The notes: generated from the sequence alone by a model not told the origin. Shown: positions 1 through 9,515, counted from the stretch's first letter. The stretch: DNA of 64,000 bases from Rhizobium giardinii bv. giardinii H152 (GCF_000379605.1 NZ_KB902679.1:1-64000), one strand, 5' to 3'. Program-made: numbers and translations.

Positions 1-138
1 CACGCAAAACGCTGGTAATAGTGGCGATTTTGCTCACGCAAAACGCTGGACATTCGGCAAAGCCGAATGCGGACGCGACAATCCTAACGGATTGCGCTGG
101 TAATACCGACATTCGGCTAAAGCCGAATGCGGAGATAA
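1..138. repeat. Structured spacer before tRNA-fMet, with repeats and three small hairpins
   Basis: No gene is visible. A 15-base string beginning cacgcaaaacg occurs at 1-15 and again at 35-49, and gctggtaata occurs at 11-20 and 97-106. Two near-identical perfect hairpins, cattcggc / gccgaatg with loops of 3 or 4 bases, lie at 51-69 and 110-129. A third hairpin, caatcc / ggattg, lies at 79-94. In rhizobia the usual rrn order is 16S-Ile-Ala-23S-5S-fMet, so this is most simply the spacer between a 5S gene just outside the window and the tRNA. That placement is inference because the 5S gene is not in view. Confidence 0.6.
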
Positions 139-215
<77 letters not shown>

Positions 216-235
216 AAAATTCCCAAAATACCCGA

Positions 236-264
236 CCCTTGTGCCCTCACGCACAAGGGTTTTT
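236..264 (+). terminator. Rho-independent terminator after tRNA-fMet
   Basis: A perfect 9-bp stem, cccttgtgc / gcacaaggg, with a 6-base loop is followed directly by five T. It sits 20 bases after the tRNA CCA end and would end the rrn/tRNA transcript. Confidence 0.9.
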
Positions 265-630
265 CTGTTTCTGAGCTTAGAATTTACAGGGTCTCCCCTT
301 GGGGGAGGCACGAATTTGCCACAAGATCCCCGATGAGCGGTCCGGCTTTTGATAGCTCTCTGATGGTTTGGCGCCAGCTTCAGGCCGGATTTGCTGGTGC
401 TATGCCCCTCCCTGGCTGGGGCGCTGTGAAACGGTTGTGCCCTGGGTCAGCGCCTGTAGCGCAGGCCCTCCCGGAGAGTGGCCAGCAACACAAACCAACA
501 GTGTTGCATCATTGCGATATACGAGACAGGAATGTCGGCGCGGTTCCAGGATTGTGGTCCTTGCAATGGCCACTTGTTAAAATCGCATCAAAACGATATT
601 CCTCGGAAAAAGGGGAAAGGGGAGGATCGA
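265..630. other. Gene-poor stretch upstream of deoR
   Basis: About 365 bases with no convincing coding frame. The short frames here have poor codon use and no good ribosome site. One of them runs into the deoR frame from 478, but the strong site ggggagga just before 631 argues for the later start. An AT-richer patch at about 575-605 is the likely deoR promoter area; no clear -35/-10 pair was identified. Confidence 0.5.
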
Positions 631-1359
631 ATGAACCCTCGAAAAGGACAACGCATTGCGGTGCTGTCTGATGCCCTGTCACAGCACCGCATCCTCCATA
701 TCAAGACGGCGGCCCAGATACTCGGCGTTTCCGAGATGACCGTTCGTCGGGATGTGAGCGCCAACGCCGATCAGTTCGCGTTTTTCGGCGGCCATATCGT
801 GCCTGCCTCGGATGTGGAGAACGACAATCCCTATGAACTATCCAGAGCCGCGGACAGTCATGCCGCGGCAAAGAGGCAAGCTTGCGCCCACGCTGTTGAA
901 TACATCCACGACGACGACACGATCTTCTTCGATTGCGGCACGACGGTGCCATATCTTGTTGACCTTCTTCCCGATCACTATCACCTCACCGCGATCTGTT
1001 ACGCCCTCAACATAGCCGAGCGGCTGACCCGCAAGCCGAACGTTCGCCTCGTCATGCTGGGCGGGCTTTATCATTCGGCTTCGGCGTCTTTTTCCGGTTC
1101 CGCAGGGCTGGAAACGCTTGATGCCCTCGGCATCAATGTCGCGTTTCTCTCCGCCGCAGGCGTCGACAGCCGCCGCGGCGCGACATGCGCGCATTTCCAC
1201 GAGGCGGAAATCAAGCGGAAAGCCATGTCCCGGGCCCAGAAGACCATTCTCCTTGTCGACAGCAGCAAGATCGGCAAGCTCAAGCCCGCTTTCTTCAGCG
1301 ATCTGCAGTCCTTCGATGCGGTCATCACCGAAGATGGAATCAAACACTTCCCGGAGTGA
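631..1359 (+). CDS. deoR: DeoR/GlpR-family transcriptional regulator
   Basis: Predicted 242-residue cytoplasmic repressor. The N-terminal DeoR helix-turn-helix spans about residues 18-42, with the recognition stretch GVSEMTVRRD. The C-terminal sugar-phosphate sensor domain shows the phosphate-loop motif DCGTT near residue 105 and a late LVDSSKIGK stretch typical of the family. The start at 631 follows ggggagga by four bases; an in-frame start at 478 would add 51 unlikely residues. It lies just upstream of deoC and an aldehyde dehydrogenase on the same strand, so it probably controls deoxyribose or nucleoside-sugar use and senses a sugar phosphate. The symbol is by context; the exact effector is unknown. 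Confidence 0.85.
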   Translation: MNPRKGQRIAVLSDALSQHRILHIKTAAQILGVSEMTVRRDVSANADQFAFFGGHIVPASDVENDNPYELSRAADSHAAAKRQACAHAVEYIHDDDTIFFDCGTTVPYLVDLLPDHYHLTAICYALNIAERLTRKPNVRLVMLGGLYHSASASFSGSAGLETLDALGINVAFLSAAGVDSRRGATCAHFHEAEIKRKAMSRAQKTILLVDSSKIGKLKPAFFSDLQSFDAVITEDGIKHFPE

Positions 1360-1432
1360 TTGCCTTTTTTCCATTTGCTGGCAAGAATCAAACTTGACGC
1401 CGCCTCGGTATGGTGGAAATGTCACAAAATAA

Positions 1433-1448
1433 TGTTATGAAAATAACA
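1433..1448. promoter_or_regulatory. Candidate DeoR operator upstream of deoC
   Basis: A perfect inverted repeat, tgttat-gaaa-ataaca, lies in an AT-rich patch 48 bases before the deoC start. DeoR-type repressors bind such AT-rich palindromes. Assignment to the adjacent DeoR is inference. Confidence 0.45.
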
Positions 1449-1495
1449 AGCAAGCCGATGGTGTAACACCGCCCAGCACGGGGGAGGATAATCAA

Positions 1496-2512
1496 GTGGA
1501 ACGAGAAAGCGGGCTGCGCAGGTTGGCCGGTGACGAAGCGTCCCCCATGCTGTCGAACCATGCCGCGGTGCGCAATCCAGGCATGCCGCTGGATCTCTCC
1601 TGGGTGCTGGATTCACGCGTCAATCTGTCGGCGACCGAGCGCCGCGTCGCGACCTTGCCCGGCCGTCGCACGGTCAAGAAGGACGCGCAGGCGGCCTGGC
1701 TGCTGAAGGCAGTTACCTGCATCGATCTGACGACGCTGAACGGCGACGACACGGCCGAGCGTGTCAAGCGGTTGTGCGCCAAGGCGATGAACCCCATCCG
1801 CGCCGACATTCTGGATTCCCTCGGCATGAGCGGCCATTCGATCACCACCGGCGCCATCTGCGTCTACCATCGTTTTGTTGCCACCGCCGTCGAGGCGCTC
1901 GGAGATTCCGGCATTCCGGTTGCTGCGGTTTCGACAGGGTTCCCGGCCGGTCTCAGCCCGCACCATCTCAAGGTCAAGGAAATCGAAGCATCGGTTGCCG
2001 ACGGCGCCAAGGAAATCGACATCGTCATCACCCGTGAGCACGTGCTGACCGGCAATTGGACAGCGCTTTACGAGGAAATGAGGGACTATCGCGCCGCCTG
2101 CGGCGATGCCCATGTCAAGGCAATTCTGGCGACCGGCGACCTGAAGACCTTGCGCAATGTCACCAAGGCCTCGCTCGTTTGCATGATGGCAGGCGCCGAT
2201 TTCATCAAGACATCGACCGGCAAGGAAGGCGTCAACGCGACGCTGGCCGTGACATTGACGATGCTGCGGGCGATCCGCGCCTATCAGGAGCGCACCGGCA
2301 TCAAGATCGGCTACAAGCCGGCCGGCGGCATTTCCGCGGCGAAGGACGTGTTGAACTACCAGTTCCTGATGAAGGACGAACTGGGCCGCGAGTGGCTGGA
2401 GCCCGACCTCTTCCGTATCGGGGCATCAAGCCTGCTTGCGGATATCGAGCGGCAGCTGGAGCACCACGTCACCGGTGCCTATTCTGCCCTCAACAGACAC
2501 CCGATTGGATGA
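1496..2512 (+). CDS. deoC: Deoxyribose-phosphate aldolase
   Basis: 338 residues; cleaves 2-deoxyribose 5-phosphate to glyceraldehyde 3-phosphate and acetaldehyde in the cytoplasm. The GTG start follows ggggaggat. The class I aldolase residues are visible: Schiff-base Lys238 in FIKTSTGKEG, assisting Lys274 in YKPAGG, and Asp175 in EIDIV. The protein is longer than the roughly 220-260 residues of compact bacterial DeoC because of an N-terminal extension of about 65 residues, like the longer DeoC subgroup. Its stop overlaps a possible start of the downstream aldehyde dehydrogenase, so the two are probably translated together, and the acetaldehyde product would be oxidised by that enzyme. Confidence 0.95.
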   Translation: MERESGLRRLAGDEASPMLSNHAAVRNPGMPLDLSWVLDSRVNLSATERRVATLPGRRTVKKDAQAAWLLKAVTCIDLTTLNGDDTAERVKRLCAKAMNPIRADILDSLGMSGHSITTGAICVYHRFVATAVEALGDSGIPVAAVSTGFPAGLSPHHLKVKEIEASVADGAKEIDIVITREHVLTGNWTALYEEMRDYRAACGDAHVKAILATGDLKTLRNVTKASLVCMMAGADFIKTSTGKEGVNATLAVTLTMLRAIRAYQERTGIKIGYKPAGGISAAKDVLNYQFLMKDELGREWLEPDLFRIGASSLLADIERQLEHHVTGAYSALNRHPIG

Positions 2513-2517
2513 TCCAG

Positions 2518-4905
2518 ATGACCGTTGCCAAGTATTTCGACGAAATGTCCTACGGGCCTGCACCTGAAGCCGACACGGAAGCTCGCGAATGGCTGGCGCG
2601 CCACACTTCCGGTTTCGGCCACTTCATCAATGGGGCGTTCGTGGCTTCCGCGTCGGCCAGGAGCTTCGACACGTTCGAACCAGCCACCGGCAAGGTCCTT
2701 GCGAAGCTCGCGACGGGCGGCGCCGAGGATGTCGACAACGCGGTTGCCGCGGCTCGCAAGGCACAGGTGTCATGGGCGCGACTGCCGGGCCATGCGCGCG
2801 CGCGCCATCTCTATGCGCTTGCCCGGATGATCCAGCGTCATGCGCGCCTGATTGCTGTGGTCGAGGCGATCGACAATGGCAAACCGATCCGCGAAACCCG
2901 CGATCTCGACGTGCCGCTGGCGGCCCGTCACTTCTATCATCATGCCGGATGGGCGCAGATCCAGGACACGGAATTTGCCGATCATGTGCCGGTGGGCGTC
3001 GTCGGCCAGATCATTCCGTGGAATTTCCCGTTCCTGATGCTGGCCTGGAAAGTGGCGCCTGCTCTGGCGCTCGGCAATGCCGTCGTTCTGAAACCTGCCG
3101 AATTCACGTCACTGACGGCCCTTCTCTTTGCCGAACTCGCTTCCGCGGCGGGTCTTCCGCCGGGCGTGCTCAACATCGTCACGGGAGACGGCGAAACAGG
3201 AGCGCTGCTTGTCGGGCACGAGGATATCGACAAGATCGCCTTTACCGGATCGACCGAGGTCGGACGCGTCATTCGCGAGCGCACGGCGGGCAGCGGCAAA
3301 TCCTTGACCTTGGAACTCGGCGGCAAGTCACCTTTCATCGTTTTTGACGACGCCGACATCGACGGCGCCGTGGAAGGGGTCGTCGATGCGATCTGGTTCA
3401 ATCAGGGGCAGGTCTGCTGCGCGGGTTCGCGACTTCTGGTGCATGAAGGAATTGCCGACATTTTTCATGAGCGGTTGAAGCGCCGCATGCAGACATTGCG
3501 GGTCGGTCAGCCTCTGGACAAGTGCATCGACATGGGTGCGATCATCGCACCGGTGCAATTGACGCGCATCGAAGCACTGGTGAATAAGGGAGTGTCAGAA
3601 GGCGCGACGCTGCATCAAGCCAAGATCGATATGCCGAAGGGCGGCAGCTTCTATCCGCCGACGCTTCTCAGCGGCGTGCAGCCGACATCGATCGTGGCGA
3701 CTGAGGAAATCTTCGGGCCGGTTGCGGTCTCCATGACTTTCCGTACGCCGGAAGAGGCGATCCAGCTTGCCAATCACACGCGCTACGGCCTCGCCGCGAG
3801 CCTCTGGAGCGAGACGATCGGCCTGGCGCTGAACGTTGCTGCGAAGCTCGCAGCAGGCGTGGTCTGGGTGAACGCTACCAATCTATTCGACGCCGCCGTC
3901 GGTTTTGGTGGCAAGCGCGAATCCGGTTTCGGCCGGGAAGGCGGACGGGAAGGTTGCTACGAATATCTGAAGCCGAAGGCCTGGATCGGCCGCAAGGCGC
4001 GCCCTGCAACCCCTGCTCCTTCGCCAGTTAAGCCGGCTGCCGGCGATTTTACCCTGTCCACCATTGACCGGACGGCAAAGCTCTTCATCGGCGGCAAGCA
4101 GGCGCGGCCGGACGGCAATTATTCCCGTGTCATCGCCTCACCCAAGGGCAAGGCGATCGGCGAAGTCGGCGAGGGCAACCGCAAGGACATCCGCAATGCC
4201 GTGGTTGCCGCTCGAGCCGCGACCGCCTGGTCGAATGCTACCGCCCACAACCGCGCTCAAATTCTGTATTACATCGCCGAAAACCTCAGCGGCCGCGCCG
4301 ACGAGTTCGCCGCACGGATAACCGCGATGACCGGAGCGTCCGCAGCCAGTGCAAAAGCCGAGATTGACGCCGCGATTTCGCGTCTCTTCACCTATGCGGC
4401 CTGGGCGGACAAATATGAAGGCGTCGTTCACCAGCCACCACTCCGCGGTGTGGCCCTGGCCATGCCGGAAGCCATTGGGGTGGTTGGCGTCATTTGCCCG
4501 CCGGAAGCGCCGCTGCTCGGCCTTGTCAGTCTGGTTGCGCCGCTGATTGCCACCGGCAATCGTGTCGTTGTCGTGCCGAGCGAGCCCTATCCGCTGTCGG
4601 CGACGGATTTTTACTCGATTCTGGAAACGTCGGACCTGCCTGCCGGTGTCGTCAACATCGTGACCGGCTCGGCAATCGAACTGGCAAAGACCCTCGCTGC
4701 ACACAATGATGTCGATGCGGTGTGGGCCTTCGGCTCCACCGAGCTTTCGGCGATGGTGGAGAAGCTGTCTTCGGGCAATCTGAAACGCACGTTCGTGGAC
4801 AATGGCAAGGCGACGGACTGGATGGACAGGGCTGCGGCAGAAGGGGCGCTATACCTTCGCCGCGCCGTGGACGTGAAGAATATCTGGATCCCCTACGGAG
4901 AATAA
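2518..4905 (+). CDS. Tandem aldehyde dehydrogenase (active N half, degenerate C half)
   Basis: 795 residues made of two aldehyde dehydrogenase-like domains. The N half (about 1-495) is complete: PWNFP, GSTEVG, general base Glu266 in LELGGK, and catalytic Cys300 in NQGQVCCAG. The C half (about 515-795) keeps the fold outline (FIGGK, GVVGVICPPEAPL, AGVVNIVTG, FGSTE) but has no ELGG glutamate, no GQxC cysteine, and stops short of a full domain. It probably oxidises the acetaldehyde or another aldehyde released by DeoC, using NAD(P). An ATG at 2509 overlaps the deoC stop and is an alternative start; 2518 is preferred for family-like length. The long in-frame extension back to 2056 lies inside deoC and is not used. 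Confidence 0.88.
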   Translation: MTVAKYFDEMSYGPAPEADTEAREWLARHTSGFGHFINGAFVASASARSFDTFEPATGKVLAKLATGGAEDVDNAVAAARKAQVSWARLPGHARARHLYALARMIQRHARLIAVVEAIDNGKPIRETRDLDVPLAARHFYHHAGWAQIQDTEFADHVPVGVVGQIIPWNFPFLMLAWKVAPALALGNAVVLKPAEFTSLTALLFAELASAAGLPPGVLNIVTGDGETGALLVGHEDIDKIAFTGSTEVGRVIRERTAGSGKSLTLELGGKSPFIVFDDADIDGAVEGVVDAIWFNQGQVCCAGSRLLVHEGIADIFHERLKRRMQTLRVGQPLDKCIDMGAIIAPVQLTRIEALVNKGVSEGATLHQAKIDMPKGGSFYPPTLLSGVQPTSIVATEEIFGPVAVSMTFRTPEEAIQLANHTRYGLAASLWSETIGLALNVAAKLAAGVVWVNATNLFDAAVGFGGKRESGFGREGGREGCYEYLKPKAWIGRKARPATPAPSPVKPAAGDFTLSTIDRTAKLFIGGKQARPDGNYSRVIASPKGKAIGEVGEGNRKDIRNAVVAARAATAWSNATAHNRAQILYYIAENLSGRADEFAARITAMTGASAASAKAEIDAAISRLFTYAAWADKYEGVVHQPPLRGVALAMPEAIGVVGVICPPEAPLLGLVSLVAPLIATGNRVVVVPSEPYPLSATDFYSILETSDLPAGVVNIVTGSAIELAKTLAAHNDVDAVWAFGSTELSAMVEKLSSGNLKRTFVDNGKATDWMDRAAAEGALYLRRAVDVKNIWIPYGE

Positions 4906-5162
4906 GGGATACTGCTTGCTCACCTGGGCGGGAGGAGAACCGCTGTGAAAGGCGTGAGCGCACGCAATTTTTAAGGCGATCCAGATCGGCGTCGTTGACG
5001 GACGGCGAATATCAGGTCGCGCAGCAGACCAAGGCTCAAAAATCCGTGCTTTTGCGAGCCGCCGGCGTTGGATGACCTGCCGAAGAGGAGTTGCGGCACG
5101 GCCGGCTCTCGTCCATATATCCAGGCATCCGCCTCGCAGAGGCATTCAAGGCCGGAGGCCAA

Positions 5163-7064
5163 ATGAGCTCGCCTGCAGACAATGTCACGGTCGAACCGGC
5201 TAGTACACGGAAATTCCTCGTCCTTCTGCTTGGCTCCATCGGGGTGGTCTATGGTGATATCGGCACCAGTCCGCTTTATGCCTTCCGAGAGGCGCTCAGA
5301 CCTTTCTCCCACGACGGCGTGACCCAGGCAGAAATCGTTGGCCTGATCTCGCTGATGGTGTGGACGCTGACGATCATCGTCACCTTCAAATACGTCCTGT
5401 TTCTGTTGCGCGCCGACAATGACGGCGAGGGCGGAACATTGTCGCTGCTGGCGCTGCTGATGAAGAAGACTGGTCGATATATGCCGGTGCTGTTCTTCGC
5501 CGGTCTTATTGGCGCAGCGCTCTTCATCGGCGACGCAATGATAACGCCGGCGCTATCGGTAATGTCTGCCGTCGAAGGGCTGAAGCTCGTCACGCCCGCC
5601 CTTGAAAGCTACGTGCTGCCGATCTCGGCCATCATCATGGTCCTGCTGTTTGCTGTTCAGTCGCGTGGCACCGCGGCCGTTTCGAATTTCTTTGGACCGA
5701 TTACTGCGCTTTGGTTTCTTGCCATGGCCTGGGGCGGTCTTCTGCATATCGGCGACGACTTCACCATTCTCCAGGCCTTCAACCCGGTGAACGCCATTTG
5801 GTTCATCACCCATGCGGGGTTTGTCGGCCTCATCGTACTTGGCGCCGTTTTCCTCACCGTGACCGGCGCCGAGGCGCTCTATGCAGATCTCGGTCATTTC
5901 GGCAGAAAGCCGATTCAGGTCGCCTGGTTCACGCTCGTTTTTCCGTCGCTGGCCCTGAACTACCTTGGCCAGGGTGCGTTTGTGCTGGCGCATCCAGAAG
6001 CCGCCACAGACCCATTCTACCTGATGTATCCGGACTGGGCACTTCTGCCGATCGTCCTGCTTGCTACCGCCGCCACAATCATCGCCAGCCAGGCCGTCAT
6101 CACCGGCGCTTTTTCTCTGGCGCGGCAAGCGGTGCATCTCGGTTTCCTTCCACGCCTGCTGATTGCATTCACGTCCGAGACCAACACCGGGCAGATCTAC
6201 GTGCCGGCGGTGAACACCCTGTTGTTCGTCGGCGTGCTGGTTCTGATCTTCACCTTCGGTGACTCGGAATCGCTTGCGACCGCATACGGGATCTCGGTCA
6301 CCGGCGCGATGGTCGTCACGACCCTGATGGCGTTTCAGTTCCTCCGTTCGGTTTGGGGATGGTCGGCAATCATGGCCGGGGTGACACTCGTGCCTTTGCT
6401 CCTCCTGGAAACCGTCTTCCTTGGCGCCAACCTTCTCAAGGTTCACGATGGCGGCTGGGTACCGATTCTGCTGGCGATCGCGATCATGCTGATCATGTGG
6501 ACCTGGACGCGGGGATCCCAACTGCTGCGCGAGAAGACGGCCCGGAACGACATTCCGCTCGATGCCTTCATTCGCTCGATTGAAAAGGATTCGGAGCATG
6601 CGCCGGTGCGGGTGCCTGGAACCGCCGTTTTCCTCACCAGTGTCGGGGACAAGGCCCCGGCGGTCCTCTTGCACAACATCAAGCACAACCATGTGCTTCA
6701 TGAAAAGAACATCATCCTGACGGTCAAGACCACGGAACAGCCCTATGTGGCCGACGCCAACCGCGTGACAATTACGAAGTTGTCGGAGCGCTTCGCGCGG
6801 ATTGAAGTTTACTTCGGCTTCATGGATGAACCGAACGTCTCGAAGGCGCTCGCGCTGTGCAAGAAAGCCGGCCTCAAATTCGAAATCATGCAGACATCGT
6901 TTTACCTTGGACGGCGAACCTTGGTCAGCAAGGCGAATTCGGGATTGCCGGGCTGGCAGGACAAGCTCTACATCGCGCTTTCAGGACTGGGAATCGACCC
7001 CTCGGCCTATTTCAGCCTCCCTGCCAATCGGGTCGTCGAGATCGGCGAACAAGTCGCCATCTGA
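5163..7064 (+). CDS. kup: Low-affinity K+ uptake protein Kup
   Basis: 633 residues, the normal Kup/HAK/KT length. The N terminus carries the family signature [22 protein letters not shown], shown here in two parts: [11 protein letters not shown], then [11 protein letters not shown]. About 12 hydrophobic segments fill residues 15-470, followed by a cytoplasmic tail of about 160 residues. It is a proton-coupled inner-membrane K+ importer. The start at 5163 follows ggaggcc; an upstream in-frame start at 5091 has no good site. About 250 bases of non-coding sequence separate it from the aldehyde dehydrogenase, so it is probably its own unit. A second K+ system, kdp, lies 14 kb away. Confidence 0.95.
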   Translation: MSSPADNVTVEPASTRKFLVLLLGSIGVVYGDIGTSPLYAFREALRPFSHDGVTQAEIVGLISLMVWTLTIIVTFKYVLFLLRADNDGEGGTLSLLALLMKKTGRYMPVLFFAGLIGAALFIGDAMITPALSVMSAVEGLKLVTPALESYVLPISAIIMVLLFAVQSRGTAAVSNFFGPITALWFLAMAWGGLLHIGDDFTILQAFNPVNAIWFITHAGFVGLIVLGAVFLTVTGAEALYADLGHFGRKPIQVAWFTLVFPSLALNYLGQGAFVLAHPEAATDPFYLMYPDWALLPIVLLATAATIIASQAVITGAFSLARQAVHLGFLPRLLIAFTSETNTGQIYVPAVNTLLFVGVLVLIFTFGDSESLATAYGISVTGAMVVTTLMAFQFLRSVWGWSAIMAGVTLVPLLLLETVFLGANLLKVHDGGWVPILLAIAIMLIMWTWTRGSQLLREKTARNDIPLDAFIRSIEKDSEHAPVRVPGTAVFLTSVGDKAPAVLLHNIKHNHVLHEKNIILTVKTTEQPYVADANRVTITKLSERFARIEVYFGFMDEPNVSKALALCKKAGLKFEIMQTSFYLGRRTLVSKANSGLPGWQDKLYIALSGLGIDPSAYFSLPANRVVEIGEQVAI

Positions 7065-7075
7065 CAGTCAAGCCA

Positions 7076-7675
7076 TTAAGGCCAAGTCAAAAATGCCTCG
7101 CCGCCCTGGAGTGAGGTGCGATCAGAATAGCGGTACGTTCTCGCTTTCCTTTTCAACAAGGACAGCAATCCGTAGCCGCCCGTCCACCTGCCGAAGCCGC
7201 TTGCAATATTGATATGCCCGGCCTGTCCAAGGTTTCTGGCCTCGGTCTTCCAGAGGCGGCAATACAGCGACAGGCTTTCGAGAGGCATGTAGATATCGTT
7301 CAAGCTTCCAACGGTGATGGTTGGAAATGGAAGTGTCCGGGTCGGCATCCGCCCAAAATGGATGGCGCCGGGATGAAGCTTTTCGGTGGTCGACAGGTCA
7401 CAGGGAGCAACGAGCAGAGCACCTTTGATCAGCCGCGCGGAGGGCCTATCTGCGCATTTGGCGGCGAGCAGGCAGCCAAGGCTGTGAGCGACAATGTAGG
7501 CCGGCCCCTCCCGGACAAGAACCTCTTCCAGGCGCTCCAGCCAGACCTCAACCCTCGGGGATTGCCAATCATCCTGCTCGACCAGACGGCTTTCGGCATC
7601 GTCCTTGAGCCAGAACTGCTGCCAGTGCCCCTCGCCGGATCCATTCAAGCCAGGTAAGATTAAGGTGAGCGTCAT
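7076..7675 (-). CDS. Small alpha/beta hydrolase (RBBP9/YdeN-like serine hydrolase)
   Basis: 199 residues. The first strand MTLTLILPGLNGSGEGHWQ, the nucleophile elbow AHSLGC (serine near residue 68), an aspartate in GSLNDIYMP and a histidine in GQAGHINIASGFG form the expected Ser-Asp-His triad of the compact RBBP9/YdeN esterase family. The C-terminal GHIN...GFGRW context is typical. The substrate is unknown. It is convergent with kup, 11 bases apart, and has no obvious operon partner apart from the small gene upstream at 7702-7902. Confidence 0.85.
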   Translation of the reverse strand: MTLTLILPGLNGSGEGHWQQFWLKDDAESRLVEQDDWQSPRVEVWLERLEEVLVREGPAYIVAHSLGCLLAAKCADRPSARLIKGALLVAPCDLSTTEKLHPGAIHFGRMPTRTLPFPTITVGSLNDIYMPLESLSLYCRLWKTEARNLGQAGHINIASGFGRWTGGYGLLSLLKRKARTYRYSDRTSLQGGEAFLTWP

Positions 7676-7701
7676 CCGGGCTGTCCTCGACCGCGACGGT
7701 G

Positions 7702-7902
7702 TCAGTACTGCAAGGAGCAGCGAGACCGCTGTTCCAATGCGAAGATTTCTTCCGAGATCTCGGCTATCCGGTCGCGCAGGTCACGCCGCCTCCGGTAATC
7801 CATGCGACCACTTCCCGAAATGCCCGCCTCATCAAGATCGAGCCTTTCCTCCATCTGGTCTCTCATTGTTTGCAGTCGGTCAAAATGGCTAAGCAAGCTC
7901 AT
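7702..7902 (-). CDS. Small hypothetical protein, charged and probably helical
   Basis: 66 residues if it starts at the ATG at 7902, which has gagga four bases upstream; a longer frame from 7935 is possible. The sequence is rich in Arg, Glu and Leu (DRLQTMRDQMEERLDL, then RRRRDLRDRIAEISEEIFAL) and suggests two amphipathic helices, perhaps a coiled-coil hairpin. No signal peptide or membrane segment. It reads toward the small hydrolase with a 26-base gap. I do not recognise the family. Confidence 0.55.
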   Translation of the reverse strand: MSLLSHFDRLQTMRDQMEERLDLDEAGISGSGRMDYRRRRDLRDRIAEISEEIFALEQRSRCSLQY

Positions 7903-7935
7903 TGTGTCCTCATTCCAAAGGGGTGAAAGTCCCAT

Positions 7936-8376
7936 CCTCGCTGTCGAGGAAATGAGACAACATAATTGCCCATAAAAATGATAGACTAAAGCAACGGCGA
8001 ACTAGGCGCACCGACGATTGCAGAAAAAATTGGCCGTTGGCTGGAAAAAACGCTCTGGCCGACCGAGAGCGAACGGCCGACTCATCGCGAGCGGGCTATC
8101 GCAATCAGCATGGGGTCGCGACCGGCGCTGATTGCCCAGATGTGTTCAGGGCCAGAGCCGCGCAGCAGCCACCGGACAATCGTCGCACCTTGGTCGACCC
8201 GTAAGGCGATTGCCCGGAATGTTATCTCTGGCAGCAACCGTCTGCCCGGACGAACATCCGGCCGTAGAGCGGCCGGATTTGGGGGCCATCGTTATGGATT
8301 CTCGTAGACGCGGGCCAAGCTCAAGAGTGCGGAGACAGCCCCATGTCCGGACTTGCCCGGCAGCGGCAAGCGGCTC
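7936..8376. other. Stretch without a supported gene
   Basis: About 440 bases. A frame on the plus strand from about 7990 to 8307 reads through with fairly normal residue use around 8010-8110 (IGRWLEKTLWPTESERP) but has no usable start codon after the preceding stop, and its end is arginine-rich. It may be a remnant of a gene or chance. No RNA gene or repeat was recognised. Confidence 0.35.
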
Positions 8377-9285
8377 CTAGCCGTTAAGGCTATGCGCAAG
8401 CTTGTGAATGTGCTTGGCGCCGATGCCACAGCAGCCGCCGACGATGGTGGCGCCGGCCTCGACCCACTCGCAGGCGAAAAGCGAGTAGCGGTCGTCCGTC
8501 AAGTCATCGCGTGTGCCATGAAGGGTTTCGTTTGCGCCGCCGTCGCTCTCCTCGGCTTCGAACGCATTGGCGTAGACGCCGATATCGATAGTCACGCCCT
8601 TCCGTTGAAACACGGCGGATGCGGTTTCAACGGCGCGTCGCATGACCTCGGGCCGGCTGCAGTTGAACAGAAGCGCCTGCGCGCCTGAACCGGCTACCCA
8701 GGCGGCGGCTGCTGCAACGGTTTCGCCGGATCTCAGCCTTGGTTCGTCAAGCGAAAAGGCCTCATCGCCGTCCTCAAGCGTGAAGGAAATCCAGAATGGT
8801 TTGCCGAGCGCAGCAACGGCGGCGCGCACGGCATCGCCTTCGGCGATCAGGCTCAGCGTTTCCCCCAACCAGACATCGACATGAGGCGCCAGTCCCTCGA
8901 CGAGGACGTTCAGGTATTCACCGGCGCGTGCGGGGTCGAAGCGCTCCGGCTCGTAGGAGCCGAAAATCGGCGGCAGCGAGCCGGCAACCAGGACCTGGCG
9001 GCCGGCCTGTGCATCGGCAGCCTCGCGTGCAAGCTTCCCCGCCAACGCTATCAGCGCCGGTCCCTCGGAGCGAAAACGCTCTTCGCCGATGTGGAACGGC
9101 ACCAGCGCATAACTGTTGGTGGTGATGACATCCGCGCCGGCATCGATGAAGTCCGCATGGACCTGCCGGACGATATGCGGGGTTTCCATCAGCGCCAGGG
9201 CGGACCATTCCGGTTGCCGCAACTCGGCGCCAAGGCGGATCAGTTCCCGGCTCATTCCGCCGTCCAAAATACGTGTTTTGCTCAT
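8377..9285 (-). CDS. mmuM: Homocysteine S-methyltransferase family protein
   Basis: 302 residues with the Pfam S-methyl_trans layout: an N-terminal RILDGGMSRELIR strand, ADVITTNSYA, then the zinc ligands Cys209 in LLFNCSRPE and Cys285/Cys286 in GGCCGIG. The family moves a methyl group from S-methylmethionine (or a related donor) to homocysteine, giving methionine. It is the last gene of a minus-strand block that also holds a trans-sulfuration-type enzyme and a polar amino-acid ABC importer, which supports a role in sulfur amino-acid salvage. The symbol is by family; donor specificity cannot be read from sequence. Confidence 0.8.
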   Translation of the reverse strand: MSKTRILDGGMSRELIRLGAELRQPEWSALALMETPHIVRQVHADFIDAGADVITTNSYALVPFHIGEERFRSEGPALIALAGKLAREAADAQAGRQVLVAGSLPPIFGSYEPERFDPARAGEYLNVLVEGLAPHVDVWLGETLSLIAEGDAVRAAVAALGKPFWISFTLEDGDEAFSLDEPRLRSGETVAAAAAWVAGSGAQALLFNCSRPEVMRRAVETASAVFQRKGVTIDIGVYANAFEAEESDGGANETLHGTRDDLTDDRYSLFACEWVEAGATIVGGCCGIGAKHIHKLAHSLNG

Positions 9286-9515
9286 CAGGTAACAACTCCA
9301 AGTCAGAACAGTTCGGTCAGCGCCGGATCATCGATCGCAGCGCAAAGGCGGTCAGCGTGTCGCGGACGTCGGGGAATGTGGCATCTTTGCTCGCAGGACG
9401 CCTCGCGCGTGGGCGACGTCGCCGCCGCGCCTCCGGTCGCCACGGTAGCCGAACATCATGGCCGCGATCGTCGACGCTGCGAGCGGCGTCTCTCGCGGTT
9501 GCTGTCGGCAAGGCA
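9286..9515. other. Gap between the two sulfur-metabolism genes
   Basis: 230 bases. A 64-residue Arg/Ala-rich frame on the minus strand (9317-9511) has no ribosome site. Fragments of protein-like text occur in different frames near 9300-9370 (for example IDDPALTELF), which would fit a decayed gene, but this is weak. I looked for a SAM-type riboswitch and saw no recognisable one. Confidence 0.25.

Noticed and set aside
1-130. Short direct repeats that could suggest a CRISPR array
   Set aside because: Repeats are irregular in length and spacing, only two copies each, and part of hairpins; no cas genes in the window.
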